A stretch of 64,000 nucleotides of DNA, taken from the NCBI RefSeq assembly GCF_945859705.1, contig NC_079137.1:38251554-38315553 (forward strand). The letters run 5' to 3'. Each line of letters starts with the position of its first letter. Within the stretch, counting starts at the first letter, position 1. This stretch comes from Episyrphus balteatus (taxonomy: Eukaryota > Arthropoda > Insecta > Diptera > Syrphidae). The translations under genes and the position numbers were made by a program. The notes beneath the pieces are model-generated. The model had not been told where the DNA came from. It saw nothing but the letters and a program-made list of their open reading frames with translations, and ran no database searches. Shown piece after piece: positions 13,421-27,300 of the stretch.

Positions 13421-14754
13421 GACTGGGCCAAAAAAATAAAATATTTTTTTTTTGAAAGTTAATTTGAAAATCTTGTTCAGGATGATGAAAAAAAAATTTG
13501 GTGAAAATTTGAGCCGTTAAAAAAAATTTTAAGAGGTCTATCATCGGTGTTTTTTATTTTTATACATGATATGATGTTTTACAACAGAACTGATAGAAGA
13601 TCAAAGTAAAAAAAAATTTTGTTCATTTTTTCTTATATAAAATTAAATTTCCTACAAAAAAGATCTAATTGAAAATTTTCGTCAGACGAGCCGTATTCGA
13701 GTAATTAAGCTTTTTAAATCGAAGTGTTTTTTCAATTTGACTGTTTCACTTTGGAATTTTGTGATGAGCAAATAAGTGAATAGAAAAATAAAACCACGAC
13801 AGATTCTTATAGGAAATTTAATTCTCTACAAAAAAGGTCTCATAGTAATTTTCCCTAAATTGAGTTCTGAAGAAGTTATTCACGATTTAAATCGAGAAAA
13901 AATTAAAAAATCAATTTTCAATTTCAAAATTTTCTAATTCACTGAAAATTCAATATTTTCAAATTAGCAAGATGTTTTCTTGTAGCGACTTAAACGTTCT
14001 ATAAAAAGTTCCTTGGCAGCAAATTAATTGCTTTAACCGTTTAGAAGATAATCTTATTCAAATCGCAATGCATACTTGTCATAAGAAAACTATTGAAATC
14101 AGTGGGCATTGGTTTTGATACGAATATCTTCTTAACGGTTAAAGCAATTAATTTGCTGCCAATTAATTTTATAGAACGTTTAAGTAGCTACAAGAAAACA
14201 TCTTGCTAATTTGAAAATATTGAATTTTTAGTGAATTAGAAAATTTTGAAATTGAAAATTGATTTTTTAATTTTTTCTCGATTTAAATCGTGAATAACTT
14301 CTTCAGAACTCAATTTAGGGAAAATTACTATGAGACTTTTTTTGTAGAGAATTAAATTTCCTATAAGAATCTGTCGTGGTTTTATTTTTCTATTCACTTA
14401 TTTGCTCATCACAAAATTCCAAAGTGAAACAGTCAAATTGAAAAAACACTTCGATTTAAAAAGCTTAATTACTCGAATACGGCTCGTCTGACGAAAATTT
14501 TCAATTAGATCTTTTTTGTAGGAAATTTAATTTTATATAAGAAAAAATGAACAAAAATTTTTTTTTACTTTGATCTTCTATCAGTTCTGTTGTAAAACAT
14601 CATATCATGTATACAAATAAAAAACACCGATGATAGACCTCTTAAAATTTTTTTTAACGGCTCAAATTTTCACCAAATTTTTTTTTCATCATCCTGAACA
14701 AGATTTTCGAAGTAACTTTCAAAAAAAAAAATATTTTATTTTTTTGGCCCAGTC
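13421..14754. mobile_element. Fold-back element, 1.33 kb near-perfect palindrome
   Basis: The left arm (13421 to about 14052) is repeated inverted in the right arm (about 14117-14754), starting GACTGGGCC and ending GGCCCAGTC, with TA at both edges (13419-13420, 14755-14756). The loop is only about 65 bases. There is no coding frame. Its central part matches the element at about 24530-25333. TA flanks fit a Tc1/mariner-type target. Confidence 0.88.
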
Positions 14755-15917
14755 TACTGTACATATTTATATGTTTGACTTATGTATGTACCTAAGGCCT
14801 ATTTTGTTGTGGAGTTATTGAAAAGTGTCTTACACAATTTGTTGTCAGGGATAATATGCATTGATACAAATCTGCAAAATATAGAATCATAAATGATATC
14901 ACTTTGTATGGTGAACTGACATAGATAAAATAAGACATTACCCCGGATTATTATCTGTATATCGTTTTTCTCATGCCATTGTGGCTTGAATGTTGATAAG
15001 GCATTGATTTTCTTAAGTAGTATCAAAGAACATTGAAAAAGTAAATTTTTACAATATAAAATCCTCCTGAAACAAATAGGAATCAAAATGGTTTTCGTTG
15101 GTTTTAAGTTATTTTTTCACTTAGTGCAAGAGTACAAGAGTTCCAGGTTTGACGTTTTTTTCTTTGAAATAAACTCTCTCTCTCTGGCTTTTAAAAGATT
15201 AGAAAATTATCATAAAAAATAAATTTGATAAAAATCAGCGATAGAAACTTTATATTAACTGTTTGAGTTTTTCTATAGAAAAAAGTACTCATACGCCACA
15301 GTGACCTGTAAATTATTCGATTTAACACTTAAATGACCAGTCTAGGAAGGGTTCTTAACAACTAGGTTAGTTAATAATAGACTCGGAGACTCAAATATTA
15401 AATCAGCTTAGTTAAAAAATATATATAACACGATTTCATCTATGATATTTTGAAAAACTCTAGATTCTTAATTTTCAAACAAATCTAATTTGTATGAAAT
15501 AAATTGATTTCTGCATGGTTTTTTGCTTTAAAAATTTGCAGATATTTAGGTCACAAATAATAACAAAACTACTTACAATCAATGTAATATCTAGAATCAT
15601 TGTGCAATTGTTTTTTTTTTTTTTTTTTTTTTTTTATATTAATATCTCATAATTTTTTTCACCTAAAACTGTTTGGAAATAATGCTTTACTAAAATAAAA
15701 TGAAAATAATGCTTTACTAGTTTGGAAAATGTGCATGCTTGATCACCTGAATTTCTTAGCTGTACTCTCCTCAATAAATATAAAATGCATAACTAGGTCG
15801 TACGTATTTGCTCCTATGGTAAAAGTTGCTTCGAATGTTAAAGTTTCTTGGAGCATTAAATAAACAACATTCATTATACAAAAATTTTAATTTAATTTTT
15901 TATTTATTAAAAAAAAA

Positions 15918-16325
15918 ATTGGATTAAAAATAATATTATTGCAACTGATAAATGTTTGCATTTAAAATAAAATTATTATTCCAAATAAAAATAATTGCAT
16001 TAAAAAAAATTTTTACTGCAAAATGTGTGCAATAAATAAATATATATACGTCGAATTTCTTACAATTTTGACTATTTGGCTTTACATTCGGTACAATATT
16101 ATAGTTGAAATAGCTTATGTAAGGCTTAATAGTCAAAATTGTAAGAAATTCGACGAATATTAAAAAAAAAATATTTAATGCACACATTTTCCATTGAATT
16201 TTCTCTTCAATGCAGACATTTTTTTATTTGTAATAATTTTTTAATGCATTTATTTACAAAAAAAAATTTTATTTTCAATGCAAATATTTTTCTGTTGCAG
16301 TAAAAAATTTTTTTTAATCCAAATT
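15918..16325. repeat. Fold-back element with a perfect 27-bp inner stem
   Basis: Outer words AATTGGATTAAAAA (15918) and TTTTTAATCCAAATT (about 16311) are inverted. The inner arms 16049-16075 and 16129-16155 pair perfectly over 27 bp around a 53-base loop. The interior repeats ttgcattaaa-type words. Confidence 0.7.
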
Positions 16326-19129
16326 TTGTTCAGTTGCAATACATATTTTTTTAATGCAAACATTTTTTAGTTACAATAAATATTTTTTAATGGAAAACAA
16401 ATGCATTAAAAAAATGATATTTTCCAACCCTGAAAAGCAAACAAAAATAGAATAGAAACAAATAACTTCTTAATTTTCTTCTTTTCAAAATTAAAAAAGA
16501 AAAAATATCTGACCTCTTTACTCGCTAGTACAAAATTCTAATATACGTAATTTACTTAAAAGTTTCAAATATAGAATTTTTAATCGTAAATTTTCTAGAG
16601 GTTATTGAATCATTTTAATGCCAAAACAAATAACTAAGTAAATTTATGTATTTTGACCTTCGTATTTGGACTTGAATTGTTATTACTTCTCCAATATAAT
16701 ACCAAAACATTCTTCATATCATTAAGATAAAAAAAAAAGAAAAAAAAAAAAAAAACAAATACAAAAAAATTCACATCGTTCGCTCTAAATGTCTCTGCCA
16801 TCTCATTGCTTCAATTGCTCTACTCAAACAACAAGCCTTAAAAATAATAATAATTTTTCTCCATTCATGTACAAAATAAAAAACAAACTCAATTGACATG
16901 GCACACATGCTACATATACGTATACTATATATGCAAACCGGATAAAGCTGACTGACTTCAGCTCGCGTTCTCAATCAGCTACTGTCAGAATTCATATCAT
17001 CATCATCACATAATGTTTGATATTGAAAAAAATTAAGAAACAAATCAAAAAAGCAGCTCAACATTCTACTTGATTGCAATAAATAATAATAAATTGTAAA
17101 GAATATACAATTAACAAATAAACACCTTCTATACTTATGTGTTATGTCATTTATTCTACACAATCATTAACGATCTGTTGCCTTAAACTTGGCAATAAAC
17201 TCTCCAAAGTTGTACTCTGACAAATTGATATCTAAGTACAATACAGCAGCTGTCAATTGTATTGACTTTGACAAAGTTAAAATTTCATGCGATAACATTT
17301 GAGATAACGAAAGTCGTCAGTGGGAGTTTCTATTTTGTTGTTGTTTTTTTCTCTTTTGTTGCAAAAAAAAAAAACAAAAACAAAATAAATTAAAAAACAC
17401 AAAGTGGCCATAGATAAGTATAAAAGAGTCCGAATTCCAACATAGATAAATAAAATTAGGGAATACGTGAACGGAAACAATCGACCAAAATGTCTCCACT
17501 CTGTTTTTGTAACAACAAAACAGTATTCATAAAAATAAGTACACCTGTGTGGTGAAGTTTTTTTTTTTTTTTAATTATGTATTTTTACTCAATCAAGAGT
17601 CAATGGCATTTTTATAGAAATTCCAAGCACGAAACTGTCATGTTGATGACAGACGCGAGATGAAGAGAAAAAGGGGTCTCGCTTATTGAAAAGCTTATCA
17701 TTTATACAACTTTACAACATTTTAAGGGCCCTATAGAAGCCCATCCAACCACTAAGTGATAACAATTAAATTAATTTTAACGAAGTGAAACAGCACACAT
17801 ATCGCATGATTGGTTTCTAAATTGACGTTACGCTATAATTTGTAAATGTTTTTTTTTTTTTTTTTTCTTTCAATGAATGTCAAATTGAAAGTTTCCAGGC
17901 GATATGGTAAATGGATCAACATTCAGACGACAAAATTAAATAAAGTTCTATACGTTCCACGCAATTTTATGTGTGTTTCTTTTTTGTTGTTGTTGTATTT
18001 TTTGTTCTTGATTCGAATGCAGATTTCAGGGTTGATATTAAATTTACATAAAATATTTTTGTTGTTGTCATTTCCATCGATTCGTTTTTGTAATTGATTT
18101 CAAATTAAATAGTGTGTAAGCCGCTTTAAGTTTGAGTACACAATTTTACATTGACGTTTGGTTTAAGTGTCAAAGTGACGTAATTTCGGCAGCATTTACA
18201 TATAATTTGTCAGATTAGAAGTTGACAGATGTCTAATTGATATACCACATATCACATATATGTTTACATATATTCCAAAAGACTATGTAAACATGTATAT
18301 GATTTGAGTTTTGTTTATTGATTTAATTTGAAATCAACCGTGTACTGTACATTATGTACACAAATATACACTATGTCCGCTTAGCAACTTTGAAATTGTA
18401 ATGAAATTAAACCAATCAACAAAAAAAATCTGGTTTTGATTCATGTTTGTATTCTTCATTTTTTTTTTTTTTTGTCAAGTTCTCAAATGACAAATGAATT
18501 ATTAGAATAAATTGTCTTGTTCAGGTTTCTGATAATTTAGAGAATAATTCTTTGAGGTAAACTGAGGAAGTAAATATTACATTTCATGTCCTCTGTTTTT
18601 GGGTGCTGAGAGATCAGCACCAGAATTTTATGATGTTTTTTTTTTTACGTTTATTCATGCATTAAAATGTTGGTGATACAGAGATAAATATGATAAATAC
18701 TTTAAAACTTTAGAAATATCGGTTTCAGGGGACTTTTAGAAGGTATTAAAAAGTTGGTGTATGTATATTGACCTCATTAATACAATGTCGTCTGCAATTT
18801 CATGCACACAACTTATATTTAAAGTGCAAGTAGCTGGTAAATACTAGTTTCAATCAATAGATGGCATTATTACGTCTCTTTTTTTTGTCAAAACCTGGGT
18901 TGGTAAAACTTCTTTTTACGAAAAAAAAAAAAAATGAAAGAAAAATCCAAACTAAATATTTAATTTTTCGAATCTGAAGTAGACAAATCTATGAAGTGAA
19001 ATTTCGAAGTCAAAAACTCATCTTGAAGTTCATATCTCACAAAAATATGATGTATAGACTATTTTTTTCTATTTGGTTCAACAAAAAAATTAAATACATT
19101 ATTCAGATTTGTTGAATATTCTATTTTTA

Positions 19130-19595
19130 CTTGCTCTATAGGGCAAGTATTGGTTTCGTGTAGAAAAAAAAAATCGAGGTTTTAATCAAAACCAACATTA
19201 CGATGATGGAGAAGATCAAAAAAGTGGTTTTCGTCATGCCGTCCGTCGGTCTGTGCGTCTGTGCGTCCATCTGTACATCGAGCTAGGGCCTAAACGGATG
19301 GATGGATTTGCTTGAAACTTGGTACAGATGATTTTTACGTAATTCCCTAGACCCGTTTTTTTTTATTTTTTTTAATATCTCCATTTTAACGCATACCTCC
19401 CATATAACGTTTTCGAGGTATTGCAAATTTCTCGAAAACGGCTCTAACGATTTTGATCAAATTTGGTGTGCGGAATACTCTTATTGATTCCAACAAAACT
19501 GCGTTTTTAGTTTTTCTCAAAAAATGCGGAGAATGGAAATATGGCGTTGCCGTTTTTCGAAAATTGACATATTTTTTAATTTCATATAAAAAAAC
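19130..19595 (+). repeat. Dispersed octamer-core repeat, copy A (3' truncated)
   Basis: Starts ACTTGCTCTATAGGGCAAGT (a self-complementary hairpin), then ATTGGTTTCGTGTAG, ACGATGATGGAGAAG and a GTCTGTGC-type short tandem. It follows the copy at 53292 until about 19595, then diverges without the GAGCAAGTACGTGCGAC end. Confidence 0.8.
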
Positions 19596-20825
19596 CGAGA
19601 TATCGAAAGCCTGAACTGAATTTGGATCAGGTAGGAGTTAACTTATAAGCATTTTATCTTGATCTGTCAAAAAAATATTAAAATAAGTGATGGGATGGTT
19701 ACCAACATTTCGGTAAATATAAATCAGCGATACAATGAAAAAGAGATTGCTTTTTATAGTAACGCCATCTTGTTTTCAATATAGTCAAAATTCAATAAAT
19801 TTTAATCTCGTAGTTACTAAATTTTTGAAGTTAACACTGAAATAAGGTAACTCAAATGTCAAAATTTACAGGAAAATAACGTGGGCCTAAAGCCAAAACC
19901 ACGAATCTGCAAAACGGCTCTAAAGTTTGGAAAAATCATACAAACTCATAAAAACTTGTGCAACGGACACAAATATACACTAATAGTTAGGTTAGTCTAC
20001 TAGGCAATAAATTGAGGATCGGAGTTTACGAAAACTTAGCCTCAAACGTAATAAGATTGTCATCTGTCTTACAATTTTGTACATACATATCTGTCTCTTT
20101 GCATTTATTTAAAGTATTCGCTTCTTATGACTTACAAGTATTAAACGCATTTACTTGCCATTTATTGAGAAATATTCTGAGAAGTTGTCATTCTTGTAAA
20201 TGGATCATTAATTTTATTAAAACCTTCCAAAATTGAAAATATGTACTTTCTTCTACTTAAATTATTTTACAAGAAAAACAAACCATTTTAGCATAATTTA
20301 TTATCTTCTTGAAATTGTAAATAAAATTAAATCCCAATTTTCGAAACAAAAAATACAATTCTGTATTCAATGACATACTGACATTAATTTTTTTGCAAAT
20401 TATCTGTCACTTGTGCAAATAACTGTATAAAGAAACTGTTTTTATTTTTATTTGGTTGTTTTTTTTTTTTATAGATAACGTAGAGGTATATACTTACGTA
20501 CTTTGAGTACGTATACCTTCATTTCTATATACGAAAAAAAAACGTATAAAACATCACGTTTGTATAATCTATTGTTAAAAGATAATTCTAAAAAGCCTAG
20601 TGTACAAGTAATAAAAACACAGCCCCAGTGAGAAGGCCTTGTTATTAATTTGATTATTTTACCTTAATTTTTATCAATTTGGAGTACTTACACTGATAGA
20701 AAAAAAATATAAGATTTAAGTTAAACTAAATTTTAGTAGTTTTAATTAAACTAAGTGGCATTTTATGTCTCAGTACATTTGGAAAGAAATCTAATTCAAA
20801 CAAATAAGTTAAATAATAAAATGTT

Positions 20826-21168
20826 TTCTCATTTTTAATGCATTAAAAATGCATACAGAGCAGAACGACATATTTATAATGAAAAATCAAATTATAAGTG
20901 AGTTTGTAAACATTAAAACACAAAAAGACAAAACTGTCAAAAAAAGTTCTAAAAATGTACTATAATGAAAACAAGCCTTTGTTCAATGTTTTCTGACGTT
21001 AGTTTATTAAAACTTGACAGATCAACAGACAAATTTGTGTTCTCAATTAACTTTCGACTGTGCAACTTTCTTTAAATGTACTATTTTTAATTTAATGACA
21101 TACGAGAGTAAACTTAATAACTTTAAAAAAAACATGTATGAATTGATTTAATGCATTAAAAATGAGAA
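20826..21168. repeat. MITE-like inverted repeat, 343 bp
   Basis: The left end TTCTCATTTTTAATGCATTA is matched inverted at the right end (TAATGCATTAAAAATGAGAA). Each terminus is itself partly palindromic around ATGCAT. No target duplication could be fixed because the flanks are A/T-rich. Confidence 0.55.
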
Positions 21169-23189
21169 AAAAGATGTATCAAACGAGCTTTAGTGACTTA
21201 AAAGCTAGTCAAGTTTCTTGTCTTTGATTGCTAAGCTTAAAAAATCGTTATTTAGGCAATTTTAAATCAGCTAGAAAAGTCTCCCCAACTCGATTTATTC
21301 TTCTTACCAAATCTGCGTTCAAAAAATGACGTTGACTCAATATCTCTTAGGTAGGTACATATTTCCGGAACGTGTTCATTGACTTGTTTCACCTGAAATT
21401 GTCAAAAACTTTTTAATTGCATCCTCTATTTGTACCCAAATCTCCTATGAAAATAATCATGACAAACAAAATTTATTTGACTTATTTCAGCATATTTTTT
21501 TTCAGTGTACCCTCAAGTAGACACGAGTTTTTGTTGTTTGTGTTGAATTATATTTTTTTTTTTTTGCTTTTTGATAATTTTTTTTCCTTTATGTTGTAAA
21601 CAATGATTGCATTGGTGGGTGTTGTTGTTGAGTAGATTTCATTTCGATTTTATAATCATTTTGTTGTTGAATTTTGTTTTTGTAAAAAAAAAAAAAAAAA
21701 AACTCAGTGAAGGATAGCGAACCAGAAAAGACAAAAAAAAAGCGAGTAAGATTGCGAAATTTGCACACAAACTCCGTAAACAAAAGAGACAAAATTGGAA
21801 CTTGGAAGAGACTTCAAGAATAGAAGATAAAAAGATACGTTTGGTTTATAGAAATGTAATCGTCAACAATAGGTGCAGCCAGGTGTGGTTAGATACATTT
21901 TTTTTTATTTTTTCGTGGAATGTAAATATTTTTATATATTTTTTTTTTTTTCTGTTCAAGTCATAAATATATCACTATATGTTGTCTTCCAATTTATTTT
22001 TTTTTTTTAACCACTTTCAAGCTGTTGAATTTATTGCCACACTGTAACATGTGACTGGTGATTTTATTGTCTTTGTAAATTTGTTTATTGAGACCAATAA
22101 GCAAATCGAAATTACTATTCATCAGTCATCAGATAAAAAAATTAAAAAAAAAAAAAAAAAAAAACGGGGAACTACAAGTCTGTGCTGTTATTATTTGTTT
22201 AGAGCAATTATAATGTGATAATTGGTAAATATTTTTTTTTTTCTTTTTTTGTTGGTAGGGAATCGTGAAATACCCACATAAAGTTATGGCTCTATACTGT
22301 CTGTATAGTTTTAAAAATCTATCAATAGTGCGTCACAGTAGTTCAAGTCTGTTTGTTGATAAGAATATAATAAGCACTTAAATAATAATGAAATTAGAAA
22401 AAACGTGATAGGTGTCAATTGGTATTGGGAGTTTCGAAGAAATTGTCACATTTATAACATCATTCATATAGCTGGCAAAAAAAAACCTCGCAGACGGAAT
22501 TTCCCCGAAGCTTCTTTTTATTCAACGATGAATAAGCGTTTTTTTTTTGTTTTCATTGCATGTTCTATAGGAGTATGAGAAATTGTGAAATGAAAGTGAA
22601 ATTTTTCTTTCTAAAAGTACCTATTGACAAGTTGAATTTTAAAAAGAATGTTCTTAAATGTGTTTAAACATTTCAACTTTATTTTGTAAAACTTTGTTTA
22701 AAATGGAGTGTCAAAAAGTAAATTGTTTCGAAAGCCGTTGAATCTATTCTATTCGATTTGCCAACTTTTCTTATGCATCTTAGTTTTAATGCATTTTACG
22801 TGTAAATGTGGGCTAACCTTTCAGATTGTAATTTGATTTCATTTTTCATTTCAATATTCATAATTTTGGACCGTGTTGAGATATTTTAATATTTTTTTTT
22901 TTTTTTTTATAAAACGTATAGGTATGAATTTGAGAAGTTTGTTCACAGGGTGTTTCAGAATCTTGTCTTGAAATTATATTTTTTTTTTTATTTTTTTGCT
23001 TGTTTTTTTTTTTTTTTTTTTTGCAATGAAAGCAATAGCAATAAAGTTACTTTTATTTGTTAGAAAATAATAATATTATAATAATTCAGAAGTGTTCTAT
23101 AATATTTGATAATAATTATCTGACAAATCTGAAGTTTTGAAATTTTTCTGATGTACTTGCTGCCAATTCTACCAGTTTCAAGATTATTT

Positions 23190-24262
23190 ATAGTGAGGCG
23201 GCTTAGCAACAAAATCGTGCACTTTGTGATAAAAGCATGAAATTTATATCATTCATAGAACTCAATATAAGAGTTATTTTAAGATATTGGGCCACCTTGT
23301 ATTCCATCCAGGAGAGTAGATACAAGAGCTTTTCTGTGTTGCACCCGCATTGTTGCATATCATTGTATAGCTAATCAAACCTTTTTATTAAAATAATACA
23401 TGATTTCGAGGTAATTTTTATCGCCTGATCGAATAAAACCAATAGCAATATGCCTTGACCGTCATGTAAAAAGTTATTGCACTCTTTATAAAAAGTCATT
23501 TACTTAAGGAACAAGAGTCAAAATATTACAAAGTACTCCTTGAAAATAAGTGGTAGGCTGATGAAATTTTGTATGCACGTTTACTATACCATAGACAAAA
23601 ATAATAAAATATGTTAATCAAAATATTTCGGGTTAAAGGGTGTTTTTTTTTAGTGAGAAAGAACACTTTTGAAATGGTACCATTGCACCACATGGAAAAT
23701 TTTTGCATTTTTTTGAACCGCATATATATTTTATACATCGTATGCGAGTCAAAAATAATCAAAAAATGAATTATATTTACCATGGAATATTGAATTTTCA
23801 TGCTAAACTTAAATTGCTTGCTTTTATTTTTTATTAAATTTTCATACAGATTAATGTTTTGAAGGAGTGAAGTGCAAAAGTAAAAGTATGAAAAATAATT
23901 GTGCAGTTTGTGATAAAAGGATCAAATTGATAGGATTGTAAGTACAATATGTAACCCTCATTTTTAGATATTGGGCTACTTTATATTTCACCTATGAGGA
24001 TGTACATGAGCCATCTAATAATCACACATTTCACAAAGTTTCATTTAAATTGCATTCTGTGCATCGTTATAAATATCGTTATATGCAATAAGTGCAAGTG
24101 CAACACAGAAAAACTCTTGTATCTACCCTTCCAGATGGAATACAAGGTGGCCCAATATCTTAAAATAACTCTTACATTGAGTACTACGAATGATGTAAAT
24201 TTCATGCTTTTATCACAAAGTGCACGATTGATCTGTTTTTTAATGCTTAGCCGCCTCACTAT
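23190..24262. repeat. Long inverted repeat (fold-back), about 1.07 kb
   Basis: The left arm 23190-23342 (GAGGCGGCTTAGC, GCACTTTGTGATAAAAGCAT, GATATTGGGCCACCTTGTAT) is repeated inverted at 24099-24262. A third, degraded direct copy sits inside at about 23898-24005 (TTTGTGATAAAAGGATC and GATATTGGGCTAC). The ends and target duplication are unclear. Confidence 0.75.
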
Positions 24263-24529
24263 TAATGATCCAGAATTGATCTATAATATTTGAAGGGTCC
24301 AGGGGAAAAACAGCAATTTTCAAAATTAATTGAACATAAGCGACTTAGCACCACTGAAAGGAGTCTGATGATCGGGTTGGTCACCGTGAAATAGCTATAA
24401 TTTCCAGCCTATGAACTTGATGGTAACACAGAACACACACAAGTTGTTGTTGTTCATTCAAAACCTTCAATATAATTTGATTACACAAGCAGCTGCCCTG
24501 CAAGTATTGAAAGCTATACACAATAGGGT

Positions 24530-25333
24530 GGGTCAAAAAAATCGAAATTCTTTTTTTTGAATTGGTACTCCGAAAAATCGATTGCTAGACCCCTCTAGAA
24601 TATACACACCAAATATGAGCTCTTTATATTAATGGGAAGGTCCTCCGCTTTGCAATTTTCCATTTTTACATCAAGCTTCTACTAAAAAAAAATAGTTTTT
24701 TTATTAATTGACTTTTTAGCAAATTTCTTTTCATATTCTTGTAGGAAATTGAACGCTCTACAAAAAAGGCCTTATACACTTTTTTCGTTTATCTAACCGT
24801 TGAATAGATATTTGAGGTCCAAAAATCGAGAAAATCTTTAAAAACTCGTTTTTTGTTCTCAATTTTGTAACAAATTGAAAAATTATAATGATCAAACGCG
24901 CAAGACATATTCTTGTTGAAAATTGATTGCTCCACAAAAAAGGTCTTATTAACTTTTTTCATTAATCTAACCATTCTAAAGATATTCGAGGTAAAAGTTA
25001 AAAAAAAATATAAAAACATTTTATATTTTTAAAAAATTTCTAATTCACTGAAACTTCATTATTTTCAAATTAGCAAGATATATTCTTGTAGGGGCTTAAA
25101 CGTTCTACAAAAAATTCCTTGGAATGAAATTGATTGCTTTAACCGTTTAGAAGATATTCGTATCCAAACCAATGCTCACTGATTTCAATAGTTTTCTTAT
25201 GACCCGTATGCATTGCGATTTGGATACGAATATCTTCTAAACGGTTAAAGCAATCAATTTCATTCCAAGGAATTTTTTGTAGAACGTTTAAGCCCCTACA
25301 AGAATATATCTTGCTAATTTGAAAATAATGAAT
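24530..25333. mobile_element. Fold-back element related to 13421, truncated on the right
   Basis: A palindrome spans 25054-25333 with a small loop about 25169-25201. Its arms share TTGCTTTAACCGTTTAGAAG and TTTCAAATTAGCAAGAT with the element at 13421. The left part (from GGGTGGGTC near 24530) has sub-repeats ending ctacaaaaaaggcctta and has no inverted partner on the right, so the right arm is cut short. Confidence 0.75.
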
Positions 25334-26639
25334 CCATTGACCGATTTTAAAATTTCTTTTGGTTTTTGAGGCTTCAATTATTATCTAACCCAGAAAATAA
25401 ATTATTTTTGATTTTAAGCACACGCGAAATATGAATATCGCAACGACTTCGTTTAAAAAAAAAAAATGTTAGAGCAAATGAAAAAAAAAAAATGGTGGGC
25501 ATTTTAGGGGGCTTTCAATTTTTCAATAGAAATTTTCTTTATTTAGAAAGGTGGACAAACTATAATTTTTGCTTTTGGAAAGAACTCGAGGTGGGCAAAC
25601 AACAGCAGTTTTTTGAAAAAAAAAAAAATATATTTTAGGTATTTTAGGAGATTTTGAATTTTTCAGTGCAAGATTTGTTTTTTGTTTTTTTTTTTTGTTT
25701 TGCAAAAACGAAAAAAAATGAACTAATTTTTGCTGATTGATTGATTTTTGTACTTACATATTTTTCCAAATTATCTTTTTTGTAAGTCCACCATTAAGAT
25801 TTTTAATCATGGAGGAAATTTTGCCGAAATAGTGATTACCTATTATACTCTCAGGGGTTCACCCAGGCGTATGTGGTACCTTTTTTTACAGACAAAATTA
25901 CTGGTAAGGCTATTTGTTCTATTTATGAGCAATTATTTAGAAGAGTTGAATGGCAGTTCCGCTTTTATGAAGACATCACAAAATGGCTCAAAGTAAAAGA
26001 GCTCTGCCAGGAAGATGTGAAAAGTTGTCGCTAGTCATAGGCAGAATAATTGAACTAAATTGTGCACCAATAAATTTGATCGAAAACACATTTGCAAATT
26101 GTGAAAGAAATTTCGCAAAGTTTTAAAATTTGAGATTTTTCCAATTTATCAGATTTGTCATTTTAATATTTGAGTAATTTTATTTTTCACTTGATGAAGA
26201 TCCTAATACTTGTCCTTTAAAACCTTAGATTAATAAATTGTTGCCGTAAAATTCAAAGAAAAAACTACATAGCTAGTCGTATTAACCTAATTATAAATTT
26301 TATTTCTCCATAAAACATGTACCTAACTAAGTTCTTGAACTTGCATTCAATCAATCTTAATGAATAATACAACACTTCACTTCAATGATGAATACACATA
26401 ATAAAAGGACGGAAGGAAAGAATCCCATTCTCTATATCCGTGTTCCAGAAATTATATAAAACTAATTAAATCCTACCGCACAAAGCCAAACAAACACAAA
26501 GCAACACAAATCCATAAAATAAAACACAAAACTTTCCCATTAAAAATCCACCACCTTGGCTCTTGGCATAAGAACAATATAAATTTCTTTCGCATAAAAA
26601 GTAATAATAATTATAATCATGAACTAATAAAAGTCAAAC

Positions 26640-27300
26640 AGGTTCCACTTAATAATGCCACAGAGCAGCCAGCAGCCAGCAGCAGCAACAGTCAGTTGAT
26701 AGGTACTATACATAGTAAGCTAGCTATAGGTAGTTCAGTTCATAACAAAAAGCCACTCAACTTCAAAGTAAAGGAAACAAAAATTAAAAATTTAAATTCT
26801 AATTTACCAAACCAGAAACAGAAACACAACAACACAAGCTCCAACCAGCATCGAGGCACAGGTAAAAACCAAGTTAAGTTATATTATACTCTACACTACT
26901 ATATCTCATGTACGGCATAGAAGCTAAAACTGCACATGAAACCGCCATAGCCACCTCCATCACGCCGCCCCGCCCGCCGCCGCCGCCACTGACTTGGACA
27001 TGTTAACAAACAAAATAATGGTATGTAGGTGAAGGGGCGGTTCCACACTGTTCGAGCCCAATCGAATCTTTTCTCTGTGGCCTCTGATCTAATTTCAAAT
27101 TTCACTTGCACACTGTTTGCGATGTTAAAGACGAGGTTGTTGGCGGCGCTGTCGTGTGGTAGCAGGGCAGAAGTTGAAATGGTTGTGGCGACACCCGCAC
27201 AACTGACAAATTACGCTCTTATAGTAGGTATACTTTTAATGAGCATTTCGGACTTCGGTCCCCCGCCCGGTTAGTTGCCTAATCCTCTGTCAGTCCGTTT
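26640..27300 (+). promoter_or_regulatory. Possible promoter with non-coding 5' exon
   Basis: After a CAG-rich stretch, CAGTCAGTTGATAG (about 26687) fits the arthropod initiator TCAGTT. A non-repetitive A/C-rich stretch follows, ending GAGGCACAG|gtaaaa (about 26860), a good splice donor. Downstream is the most GC-rich stretch of this half (about 26940-27270). It could be a 5' UTR exon of Eaf or of another gene. The short frames in both directions here are not recognisable proteins. Confidence 0.3.

Larger units (their letters stand above)
14757..20820. other. No gene seen outside listed repeats
   Basis: Holds the fold-back element at 15918 and octamer-core copy A. The rest is AT-rich with long poly-T (for example 15611-15635). 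A small hairpin lies near 20480-20522 (around ACTTACGTACTTTGAGTACG). Confidence 0.45.
21170..26640. other. No gene seen outside listed repeats
   Basis: Holds the inverted repeat at 23190 and the fold-back element at 24530. The remainder is poly-A/T-rich. Short frames here are not recognisable. Confidence 0.45.

Noticed and set aside
26899..27274. Overlapping frames on both strands in the GC-rich block
   Set aside because: No recognisable domain and no splice support; better explained as promoter-proximal GC-rich DNA.
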